The notes under the pieces were generated by a model. It searched no databases. It had not been told where the DNA came from and saw only the letters and a program-made list of their open reading frames with translations. From Steroidobacteraceae bacterium (GTDB lineage Bacteria; Pseudomonadota; Gammaproteobacteria; Steroidobacterales; Steroidobacteraceae), in NCBI GenBank assembly GCA_021325695.1, contig JAJTCR010000009.1, positions 1 to 12,190 of the forward strand: 12,190 bases of DNA, given 5' to 3'. Numbering within the stretch: position 1 is the stretch's first letter; every line of letters begins with the position of its first letter. Positions 1 to 10,034 of the stretch are shown piece by piece. The position numbers and the translations under genes are program-made.

Positions 1-353
1 TCCGCGGCGAACGCCGCGCGCACGCGCGCGATCTCCGACTCCAGCGCGCGTTGCAGCGCCGATCCCTCGTAGCGATCGATCTGCGCCTGCGACCAGCTCC
101 AGCGCTCGCCGAGCGAGGCTCCCGCGCGGAGGTACGAGCGCATCGCCAGCAGCTGCCGATCGAGGCCGTCGATGCGGTCGAGGGTCTCAACGGCACGTGG
201 ATCGAGCCCCTCGCGCAGCGAGGCAAGGTGGGCGCGCACGCGTCCGTCGACCGATGGCGTGTTGTCCGTGGCCCGCGTCGTCCAGGAAGGGAGCAAGAGC
301 GCCGCCGCGACCACGGCGAGCAGTGCTCGCGGCGCCCGGCCGTGACGGTCCAT
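1..353 (-). CDS. Exported protein of unknown function, partial (C-terminus outside window)
   Basis: This reading frame begins at ATG 353-351 and stays open to the window edge, giving 117 codons of the N-terminal part. The start is preceded by a GGAG ribosome site (complement of 361-364) with a 7-base gap. The protein opens with a basic stretch (MDRHGRAPR) and a hydrophobic run (ALLAVVAAALLLPSW), ending near T-T-R-A at about residue 28, which reads as a Sec signal peptide. The mature part is helical and charged, rich in Arg, Leu and Glu, with the phrase SYLRAGASLGERWSWSQAQI. I do not recognise the family with certainty. It starts 17 bases after the lon stop, so it is probably the third gene of the hsp20-lon operon and may be a periplasmic partner made under the same stress. 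The gene-level call rests on the ribosome site, signal peptide and operon spacing. Confidence 0.7.
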   Translation of the reverse strand, partial: MDRHGRAPRALLAVVAAALLLPSWTTRATDNTPSVDGRVRAHLASLREGLDPRAVETLDRIDGLDRQLLAMRSYLRAGASLGERWSWSQAQIDRYEGSALQRALESEIARVRAAFAA

Positions 354-370
354 GGCTGCGCTCCGCTGCC

Positions 371-2799
<2,429 letters not shown>

Positions 2800-2803
<4 letters not shown>

Positions 2804-3210
2804 CGACGGGCCAGCAACAGCTGCAGGCAGCCGTCGGCGAGCTGGCGGCCGACCAGTTCCCAGTGACCGGGCCCGAGCGCGAGCCGGCGCTCGAAGCGCC
2901 CGTACGGAATCTCGAGCCGCTTCAGATCGGTCCCCGGAGGGTGCTTCGGCAGCCGACGTTCACCGCGCACGACCAGTTCGCCGGGCGCCAGGATCAACTC
3001 CATGCGATCCGACGGCACGCCGGGCAACGCGATCTCGACCAGCACCTGGTCCTCGCCCGCGTAGACGTCGACCGGCGGTTCCCAGCGCGGCTGGGCACGC
3101 TCGGCGCTCGCGGCAAGACGGAAGAACTGCCGTCGCAGGCGTTCGGCCTGGTCGAGCAGGTCCACGGTCTCGGCCCACATCCACGTCGTCTTGGTTTCGC
3201 GTCGCCCCAT
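2800..3210 (-). CDS. Small heat shock protein, Hsp20/alpha-crystallin family
   Basis: ATP-independent holdase that binds unfolding proteins and keeps them soluble for refolding or proteolysis. The 136-residue product has a helical N-terminal arm (1-44, with WAETVDLLDQAERLRRQFF) and an alpha-crystallin domain at about 46-134. That domain begins PPVDVYAGEDQVLVEIALPG, contains GELVVRGERR at 77-86 and IPYGRFERRLAL at 101-112, and ends with a final strand DGCLQLLLARR. The usual C-terminal extension with the I-x-I motif that docks dimers into large oligomers is absent. An upstream extension to 3321 is open, but its sequence is Arg/Pro-rich and unlike the family. ATG 3210 is preferred because the helical arm begins there and an AGGCG-type ribosome site lies about 7 bases ahead. 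The stop overlaps the lon ATG by 4 bases, so holdase and protease are made together. Confidence 0.93.
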
Positions 3211-3250
3211 GTCGTCGCCTGCCTGGTTCGATTCGCCAATGGGCCCTTGG

Positions 3251-3275
3251 ATGGGGGCTGGGTCCGGGGATGCAA
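3251..3275 (-). promoter_or_regulatory. Candidate sigma-32 (heat shock) promoter for hsp20-lon
   Basis: On the minus strand, TTGCAT (complement of 3270-3275) is followed 13 bases later by CCCCAT (complement of 3251-3256), continuing CC. The known RpoH consensus is CTTGAA, 13-17 bases, CCCCATnT, so the -10 matches almost fully and the -35 partly (TTG and A). Transcription would begin near 3243, leaving a leader of about 33 bases before the Hsp20 ATG. The location before a chaperone-protease operon fits. The match is by eye, in GC-rich DNA where C runs arise by chance. Confidence 0.45.
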
Positions 3276-3293
3276 CCCTCCGCCGCCGCCGGC

Positions 3294-3299
3294 TATCCT
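3294..3299 (+). promoter_or_regulatory. Candidate -10 element, near-leaderless start of the methyltransferase
   Basis: TATCCT ends 8 bases before the ATG at 3308. Transcription would start at about 3306-3307, giving essentially no 5' leader, and no Shine-Dalgarno is visible before the ATG. No good -35 is seen at 16-18 bases upstream. The element lies back to back with the divergent hsp20 promoter region. Confidence 0.4.
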
Positions 3300-3307
3300 T
3301 GACGGTC

Positions 3308-3931
3308 ATGGCCGCCAGCACCGCCGCCCGCCACTTCGACGCGGGCTTCTACCGACGCTTCTACCTCAATCCGAAGACCCGGGTCGTCACTCCCGCCGAA
3401 ATGGCGCGCCGCGCCGACCTCGTCGCCGTGTTCGTCCGACACGGCGAGCTGCCGGTTCGCTCCATCCTCGACGTGGGCTGCGGGCTCGGGCTCATGCGCG
3501 AGCAGTTGCTGCGCCATTTCCCGCGGGCCCGCTACGTCGGCCTCGAGGTCAGCGACTACCTGTGCGCGAAGCACGGCTGGACCCAGGGTTCCGTCGCGAC
3601 GTTCGAGGCGGAGCGACCGTTCGACCTCGTGATCTGTTACGACGTGCTGCAGTACCTCGACGCGCGCCGCGCCGGCGCGGCGATCCGCAACCTCGCGCGG
3701 CTCTGCGAGGGCGTGCTGCATTTCGGCGTGCTGACCCAGGAAGACTGGGAGCTCTACTGCGACAAGCGCAGGACCGACCGCAACGTCCACGTGCGTCCGG
3801 CGGCCTGGTACCGGCGCCGGCTCGGGCGCTCGTTCATCAATGCCGGCTCGGGCATGTTCGTGCGTCGCGGGGCGCCGATCCACCTGTGGGAACTCGACCA
3901 GGTCGAGGTGCTGCGCTCGCGCCGGCCCTAG
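3308..3931 (+). CDS. Class I SAM-dependent methyltransferase
   Basis: This 207-residue cytoplasmic protein has a Rossmann-type methyltransferase core. The SAM-binding motif I, SILDVGCGLG, is at 52-61; an acidic residue E80 ending strand two (YVGLE) would bind the ribose hydroxyls; and the strand-four motif FDLVICYDVLQYL is at 105-117. The N-terminus (HFDAGFYRRFYLNPKTRV) and the C-terminal tail (about 150-207, basic with several Trp and Tyr) are outside the generic core and probably set the substrate, which I cannot name. The family resembles small-molecule or trans-aconitate-like methyltransferases more than rRNA enzymes, but this is weak. An upstream extension to 3191 is open but runs through the hsp20 leader and start, so ATG 3308 is preferred. 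It is divergent from hsp20 and appears to be transcribed alone, with a near-leaderless start. Confidence 0.85.
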   Translation: MAASTAARHFDAGFYRRFYLNPKTRVVTPAEMARRADLVAVFVRHGELPVRSILDVGCGLGLMREQLLRHFPRARYVGLEVSDYLCAKHGWTQGSVATFEAERPFDLVICYDVLQYLDARRAGAAIRNLARLCEGVLHFGVLTQEDWELYCDKRRTDRNVHVRPAAWYRRRLGRSFINAGSGMFVRRGAPIHLWELDQVEVLRSRRP

Positions 3932-4001
3932 ACCGCTGCGCTGCAAGAAAGTGACGCGCTCGGGTTCCGCCCGAAACCAGGGTTCTCCGGCCCCGGGACG
4001 C

Positions 4002-4007
4002 TACAAT
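4002..4007 (+). promoter_or_regulatory. Candidate -10 element before the NTF2-like lipoprotein gene
   Basis: TACAAT in the context GCTACAATGCG is a 5-of-6 match to the sigma-70 -10 consensus. It would give a transcript starting near 4014 and a leader of about 26 bases. No convincing -35 is seen at 16-18 bases. The 108-base gap 3932-4039 otherwise holds only a short CGGG/CCCG hairpin at 3961-3973, too weak to call a terminator. Confidence 0.4.
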
Positions 4008-4039
4008 GCGCCCCCTCCGCACCCACGCCCCGTTTCCAG

Positions 4040-4654
4040 ATGACGTTCATCCGTTCGCTCCGCCCGATCCTCCTGGCCGGCCTCGCCCTGGCGCTGGCCG
4101 GATGCGGTACCACCAACGCCTGCAAAACCGGCAACCAGGACTACCTGCAGGCGCGCGAGCGCCCGCGGTTGCAGCTGCCCGAGGGCGTGACCGGAAGCGA
4201 GCGACTCGGCGGCACCGTGCTGGTGATCCCGGCCGTCTCGCCGACGCCGGACAAGCTCGACCCCGCCCCCGTTTGTCTCGACGAACCGCCCGGGTTCTTC
4301 CGCCGCACCGGCGGTGCCGTGGCCGGCTCGCCCGAGGAGGCCGTCAACATCTGGGCCACGGCCTGGGCGGGCCGCAAAGCCGACCAGGTGGCGGCGTTCT
4401 ATTCGTCGTCCTTCGAATCGACCGAGTCAGGCGGCGGCGCCGCGTTCGTCGAGCAACGACGGCAGCAGGTCGCGAGCGGCAAGGCGCCCGACCCGCGGCT
4501 CGACGAGGTGCAGACCACGATGCAGGGCAACGATCGCGCCGTCGTCACCTTCGTGCAGCGTTTCGGTGACAACGCGGTCCGCAAGGAACTGACGTTGCAG
4601 CGTGACCCCCAGGGCTGGCGCATCGTTGCGGAGCGCACGCTCGAAGTGCTCTGA
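4040..4654 (+). CDS. Lipoprotein with NTF2/SnoaL-like C-terminal domain
   Basis: A 204-residue exported lipoprotein. The signal peptide (MTFIRSLRPILLAGLALALAGC) ends in a lipobox LAGC with the lipidated Cys at 22; the next residues, GTT, contain no Asp at +2, which fits outer-membrane sorting. Residues about 33-60 (DYLQARERPRLQLPEGV, then GGTVLVIPAV) recall the N-terminal segment of BamC-type lipoproteins, where a similar stretch precedes folded domains. Residues about 97-204 (AVNIWATAWAGRKADQVAAFYSSSF, ending WRIVAERTLEVL) have the pattern of small NTF2/DUF4440 or Cds6-like domains: an N-terminal helix with a Trp pair, then beta strands. No catalytic residues can be assigned, so a binding or scaffolding role is more likely than enzymatic. 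It lies 58 bases before glgP on the same strand and may share its transcript. No ribosome site is visible before the ATG. The NTF2-like assignment is moderately sure, the BamC resemblance is weak. Confidence 0.8.
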   Translation: MTFIRSLRPILLAGLALALAGCGTTNACKTGNQDYLQARERPRLQLPEGVTGSERLGGTVLVIPAVSPTPDKLDPAPVCLDEPPGFFRRTGGAVAGSPEEAVNIWATAWAGRKADQVAAFYSSSFESTESGGGAAFVEQRRQQVASGKAPDPRLDEVQTTMQGNDRAVVTFVQRFGDNAVRKELTLQRDPQGWRIVAERTLEVL

Positions 4655-4655
4655 T

Positions 4656-4693
4656 AGGCCAAAAGAAGCGGACGCCGACGTCCCCGCTGGCCT
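4656..4693 (+). other. Stem-loop in the lipoprotein-glgP gap
   Basis: GGACG at 4670-4674 pairs with CGTCC at 4679-4683 around a CCGA loop. Flanking GC at 4668-4669 can pair with GC at 4686-4687 across a 2-base bulge, and an outer AGGCC at 4656-4660 can pair with GGCCT at 4689-4693. The structure starts just after the lipoprotein stop and ends 7 bases before the glgP ribosome site at 4701-4704. There is no T-run, so it is not an ordinary intrinsic terminator. It could stabilise an mRNA end or tune glgP translation. Confidence 0.35.
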
Positions 4694-4712
4694 CGCGCCA
4701 GGAGCCGTTCAC

Positions 4713-7181
<2,469 letters not shown>

Positions 7182-7216
7182 ATAAAGTGCGGCGATCCGT
7201 GTCGCGGAACGGCGAC

Positions 7217-7240
7217 GTAGGCGGGTTTCCTACCACAGGA
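7217..7240 (+). promoter_or_regulatory. Overlapping inverted repeats in the leader of the small lipoprotein gene
   Basis: GTAGG at 7217-7221 and CCTAC at 7229-7233 form an inverted repeat with a 7-base spacer. A second one, TCCT at 7228-7231 with AGGA at 7237-7240, shares its left arm with the first. This is the only dyad I see in the 148-base gap 7182-7329, and it lies about 90 bases before the ATG, where an operator would be expected. The arms are short, so chance cannot be excluded. I could not identify a clear -35/-10 pair in this gap. Confidence 0.35.
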
Positions 7241-7329
7241 CTTACGTTCCCGGCGATACCGTCCCTTGCCCGCTTCGTGGAGGATGCGCGCCAGGCCAGA
7301 ACTGCATGCCACGCACGGAGGAAGACACC

Positions 7330-7674
7330 ATGTACATGACCACCAACGCCCGCTGGATCGCCGCCGCCGCCCTCGCCGCCTCACTGGCGATGACCGGCTG
7401 TTCGAAGGAAATGGACGGCGAGGGCCCCGACACTGCGGCTGAAGCCGAGGCCGACGCCAGCATGGACTCTGCGCAGCAGAGCGCCAACGAGGCCGCCGAC
7501 TCGGCCGGAGACGCCGTCGAATCCGCCGGTGATGCGGCGGTAGCCGGCGCCCAGGACGCGGCCGCCGAAGCCGGTGCCGCCGCCGACCAGGCCGAGGACG
7601 CCACGGCCGACGCGCTGAACAACGCGGGCCAGGAGATGCAGGAGACCGCGGAAGAGATGAAGAAGGACGAGTAA
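7330..7674 (+). CDS. Small Ala/Asp/Glu-rich repeat lipoprotein
   Basis: A 114-residue exported lipoprotein. The signal peptide is MYMTTNARWIAAAALAASLA followed by the lipobox residues MTGC, with the lipid-bearing Cys at 24. The mature part is almost entirely Ala, Asp, Glu, Gly, Ser and Gln, has no aromatic residue, and is strongly acidic until the final KKDE. Residues 51-71 are three heptads of the form S-A-[N/G]-[E/D]-A-[A/V]-x, and Ala spacing continues to about residue 105, so a long amphipathic helix or coiled coil tethered to a membrane is likely. The composition recalls LEA-like and envelope-stress lipoproteins, but I cannot name a family. The start is supported by an excellent ribosome site, GGAGGA at 7317-7322; an in-frame ATG at 7306 lies before that site and is rejected. 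The gene stands alone, convergent with tupA. Confidence 0.82.
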   Translation: MYMTTNARWIAAAALAASLAMTGCSKEMDGEGPDTAAEAEADASMDSAQQSANEAADSAGDAVESAGDAAVAGAQDAAAEAGAAADQAEDATADALNNAGQEMQETAEEMKKDE

Positions 7675-7684
7675 CCGCGAGCGG

Positions 7685-7708
7685 GCGGGGTCCCTTCCGG
7701 GGCCCCGC
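7685..7708. terminator. GC-rich hairpin between convergent genes
   Basis: GCGGGGTCCC at 7685-7694 pairs with GGGGCCCCGC at 7699-7708 around a TTCC loop: a 10-base stem with one T-G wobble. It sits 10 bases after the small lipoprotein stop and 9 bases after the tupA stop on the other strand, so it could serve both genes. Neither side has a T-run, so it is either an atypical terminator or an mRNA-end stabiliser. Confidence 0.5.
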
Positions 7709-7717
7709 TCGAGACGG

Positions 7718-8533
7718 TCACGGGTTCGCGTTGGGGAAGAAGAGCTGCTCGCCGCCGATGCGATAACCGGCAATCGCGCGCTGCCCCGCCGGCGAAACGA
7801 GCCAGTCGATGAATTTCTGTCCCGCCTCCCGCTTCACGTGCGGGTGTTTCGCCGGATTCACGAGCATGGCGCCGTACTGGTTGAACAGCCGGCGGTCGCC
7901 CTCCACCAGCACTCTCAGCGATTGTCGGTTGCCGAACGACAGCCAGGTTCCGCGGTCGGCCAGAACGTAGGCGTTCATCGCCGCGGCGGTGTTTAGCGCG
8001 GGCCCCATGCCCGCGCCGACTTCCTTGTACCAGGGCCCCTTGGTGGCCTCGAGGTCGATCCCGGCGGCCTGCCACAACCGCAACTCGGCAGCGTGGGTTC
8101 CGCTGCGATCCCCGCGGGAGACGAAAGGCGCGCGTGCCGCGGCGACCCTCCGCAGCGCGCCGGTGATGTCCTGCCCCCCCTGCGCCCGGGCCGGGTCCTC
8201 GGCCGGGCCGATCAGCACGAAATCGTTGTACATCACGTCGAAGCGCTTCACGCCGTAGCCGTCGGCGAGGAATTTTTCCTCGGCGGCCCGGTCGTGCACG
8301 AACACCACGTCGGCGTCGCCGCGCCGCCCCATGTCCAGCGCCTGCCCGGTGCCCACGGCGACGACCCGCACCTCGATTCCCGAAACCGCGGTGAACGCGG
8401 GCAGCAGGTGCTGGAACAGTCCCGACTGCTCCGTCGACGTGGTCGAGGCGACCGTGATGAACAGTTCGGCCGCCGGCGCCTGAGTGGTGAGCAGGCCCGC
8501 GGCGAGGCAAAGCAGTCGCGAGAGCGTCTTCAT
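7718..8533 (-). CDS. tupA: Tungstate ABC transporter, periplasmic binding protein
   Basis: Periplasmic protein that captures tungstate and delivers it to TupB. The 271-residue precursor has a signal peptide (MKTLSRLLCLAAGLLTTQAPAA) with probable cleavage near residues 21-23. TupA signatures follow in order: STTSTEQSG at 30-38 (the TTTS-type oxyanion loop of this family, here starting with Ser), VVAVGTGQAL at 57-66, GDADVVFVH at 72-80, and VMYNDFVLIGP at 100-110, then SRGDRSGTHAAE and an ALNTAAAMNAYVLADRGTW segment. ATG 8533 overlaps the tupC stop (ATGA). Its strong ribosome site AAGGAGGAG (complement of 8539-8547) lies within the last tupC codons, 5 bases ahead; an in-frame extension to 8608 would lie inside tupC and is rejected. 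It is the last gene of its operon. A molybdate or vanadate specificity cannot be excluded from sequence, though the motifs fit Tup better than ModA. Confidence 0.92.
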   Translation of the reverse strand: MKTLSRLLCLAAGLLTTQAPAAELFITVASTTSTEQSGLFQHLLPAFTAVSGIEVRVVAVGTGQALDMGRRGDADVVFVHDRAAEEKFLADGYGVKRFDVMYNDFVLIGPAEDPARAQGGQDITGALRRVAAARAPFVSRGDRSGTHAAELRLWQAAGIDLEATKGPWYKEVGAGMGPALNTAAAMNAYVLADRGTWLSFGNRQSLRVLVEGDRRLFNQYGAMLVNPAKHPHVKREAGQKFIDWLVSPAGQRAIAGYRIGGEQLFFPNANP

Positions 8534-9228
8534 GGCAGCTCCTCCTTGAGAAAGTCGGCGGCGGCCCGTGAGCGCGGCTGTTGGAAGAACTCCGGTGCCG
8601 GCGTGCATTCGCTGACGCGACCGTTGTCGAGGAACAGTATGTCCTGCGCGAGCCGGCGGGCTTGTCCGAGATGGTGCGTCACCATCACGACCGTCGTGCC
8701 CGCCCCGTGCAGGGCGGCGATGCCCGCCTCGATCGAGCGCATGGCCGCCGGGTCGACGCTCGCCGTGGGCTCGTCGAGGAACAGGATCCGCGGCCGCAGG
8801 GTCGCGGCGCGTGCGAGCGCGACCCGCTGCTGTTCACCGCCCGAAAGCACGCGCGCGGGGCGCTCGGCCAGGTGACGCAGGCCCACCGCCTCGAGCACGT
8901 CGAGCGCGCGACGCCGAGCCTCGCGCCGGGGCACGCCCCGCACGACCAAACCGTAGGCCACGTTGCCGAGCACCGAGCGGCGCAGCATGACGGGCCGCTG
9001 GAACAGCATCGCCTGCGATGACGGCGGCGCCGCCAGGTCGCCCCAGCGCACCCGGCCCGACGTCGGCGCGAGCAGCCCGTGCATCACGCGCATCAACACG
9101 CTCTTGCCGGCGCCGTTCGGCCCGAGGATGACCGTGCAGCTGCCCTCGGTGATCCGCAGGTGCACGTCGTGAAGGATCGCGTTGCCGGCCCGCGCGAACC
9201 CGACGCCGTCGAGCAGCAGCGGGAACAT
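8530..9228 (-). CDS. tupC: Tungstate ABC transporter, ATP-binding protein
   Basis: Cytoplasmic ATPase that powers tungstate import through TupB. The 232-residue product is a compact ABC domain with Walker A GPNGAGKS at 36-43, Q-loop glutamine Q77 in FQRP, signature LSGGEQQR at 128-135, Walker B ILFLDEP at 148-154 and an H-loop VTHH ending at about 186. There is no added C-terminal regulatory (TOBE/MOP) domain as found in ModC, which favours the Tup type. ATG 9228 is taken as start. A GTG three codons earlier (9237-9235) overlaps the tupB stop as GTGA and is an equally possible coupled start; GGTGAG just ahead of the ATG could act as a weak ribosome site. The frame open far upstream to 9561 is antisense-type noise within tupB. 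The last codons, Lys-Glu-Glu, also encode the tupA ribosome site. Confidence 0.93.
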   Translation of the reverse strand: MFPLLLDGVGFARAGNAILHDVHLRITEGSCTVILGPNGAGKSVLMRVMHGLLAPTSGRVRWGDLAAPPSSQAMLFQRPVMLRRSVLGNVAYGLVVRGVPRREARRRALDVLEAVGLRHLAERPARVLSGGEQQRVALARAATLRPRILFLDEPTASVDPAAMRSIEAGIAALHGAGTTVVMVTHHLGQARRLAQDILFLDNGRVSECTPAPEFFQQPRSRAAADFLKEELP

Positions 9229-9233
9229 GGCGC

Positions 9234-9938
9234 TCACCGCGGGCCGCCGGCGGCCCAGATGCGCACGCCGTGGGCCAGCGCGTTGACCAGCAGCACGAGC
9301 GCGAGCAGCACCAGCCCGAGGCCCAGCGCCAGCGGCAGGTCGCCCTTGCTGGTCTCCAGCGCGATCGCCGTGGTCATCACGCGCGTCACGCCGTCGATGT
9401 TGCCGCCCACGATCATGACCGCGCCCACCTCGGCGATGGCGCGGCCGAAGCCTGCGAGCAGCACGGTCGACAACGACCAGCGCGTGTCCGCGATCAGGGT
9501 CCAGGCCGCCTGCAGGTTCGAGGCACCCAGCGAACGGAGCTGTTCCGCGTATTCCGACCACGCGTCCTCGACCACCTGCCGGGAGAGCGCCGCCAGCAGC
9601 GGGAACACGAGCAGGGCCTGGGCAATGCTCATGGCGGTCGGTGTGAACAGCAGGCCGAACGACCCGAGGGGCCCCGCGCGCGACAGCAGCAGGTAGACGG
9701 TGAGGCCCACGACTACGGCCGGCAGCCCCATGAACCCGTTCAACAGCACGGTCAGCGTCCGTCGGCCACGGAACCGGCCTACGGCCAGCAGCGCGCCCGC
9801 GGGCAGCGCGAACGCCGCCGCGAGCACCACGGCGATGAAGCTGACGCGCAGGCTCAGCGCGACGATCCCGTAGAGGTGGTCGTCGCCATGCAGCAGGAGC
9901 GCGACCGCGGCATGGAAGCTGGCGGAGAGGGTATCCAA
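9234..9938 (-). CDS. tupB: Tungstate ABC transporter, permease
   Basis: Inner-membrane permease forming the channel of the tungstate importer. With a TTG start at 9938 the product has 234 residues and about five hydrophobic segments: roughly 24-54, 63-85, 97-118, 156-178 and 203-222. The cytoplasmic coupling loop that contacts the ATPase is YAEQLRSLGASNLQAAWTLI at 130-149, followed by FGRAIAEVGAVMIVGGN, both characteristic of TupB-like permeases (VGLTVYLLLSRAGPLG is another). The start is uncertain: the frame is open to GTG 9995, but the extra 19 residues are non-hydrophobic and atypical, and a candidate -10 (9966-9971) would put the transcript start downstream of that GTG. No strong ribosome site precedes TTG 9938. 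It is the first gene of tupBCA and divergent from glgB. Confidence 0.92.
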   Translation of the reverse strand: MDTLSASFHAAVALLLHGDDHLYGIVALSLRVSFIAVVLAAAFALPAGALLAVGRFRGRRTLTVLLNGFMGLPAVVVGLTVYLLLSRAGPLGSFGLLFTPTAMSIAQALLVFPLLAALSRQVVEDAWSEYAEQLRSLGASNLQAAWTLIADTRWSLSTVLLAGFGRAIAEVGAVMIVGGNIDGVTRVMTTAIALETSKGDLPLALGLGLVLLALVLLVNALAHGVRIWAAGGPR

Positions 9939-9965
9939 GTGCGGAAGGGGACCTGAACTGCGGTC

Positions 9966-9971
9966 AGCATA
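9966..9971 (-). promoter_or_regulatory. Candidate -10 element for tupBCA
   Basis: TATGCT on the minus strand (complement of 9966-9971) would place transcription start near 9959, about 21 bases before the TTG start of tupB. No good -35 is seen at 17 bases. I find no ModE/TunR-like palindrome in the 96-base divergent gap 9939-10034. Confidence 0.3.
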
Positions 9972-10021
9972 GCGACCTGCGCACGGACGCGACACCCTCG
10001 GTTATCGCCAGCCGGCGCGGG

Positions 10022-10027
10022 TACACT
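10022..10027 (+). promoter_or_regulatory. Candidate -10 element, near-leaderless start of glgB
   Basis: TACACT ends 7 bases before the GTG at 10035, so transcription would start at or next to the initiation codon. There is no Shine-Dalgarno in the intervening bases (GGCCGAC). The arrangement matches that seen before the methyltransferase gene. No convincing -35 at 16-18 bases. Confidence 0.4.
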
Positions 10028-10034
10028 GGCCGAC

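Noticed and set aside
3932..4000. Possible terminator after the methyltransferase gene
   Set aside because: Only a 4-base stem (CGGG/CCCG) and no T-run are present, too weak to call.
7480..7640. Possible tandem DNA repeat inside the small lipoprotein gene
   Set aside because: The periodicity is at the protein level; the codons of the successive heptads differ too much for a recent DNA repeat expansion.
7242..8510. A 422-codon minus-strand frame spanning the small lipoprotein and tupA
   Set aside because: It crosses a convergent gene boundary and the hairpin, runs antisense to the lipoprotein repeats (hence its Ala/Ser-rich tail) and shows no domain.
9939..10034. Possible ModE/TunR operator or molybdenum/tungsten-cofactor riboswitch in the tupB-glgB gap
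   Set aside because: No palindrome or long structured element is visible in these 96 bases.
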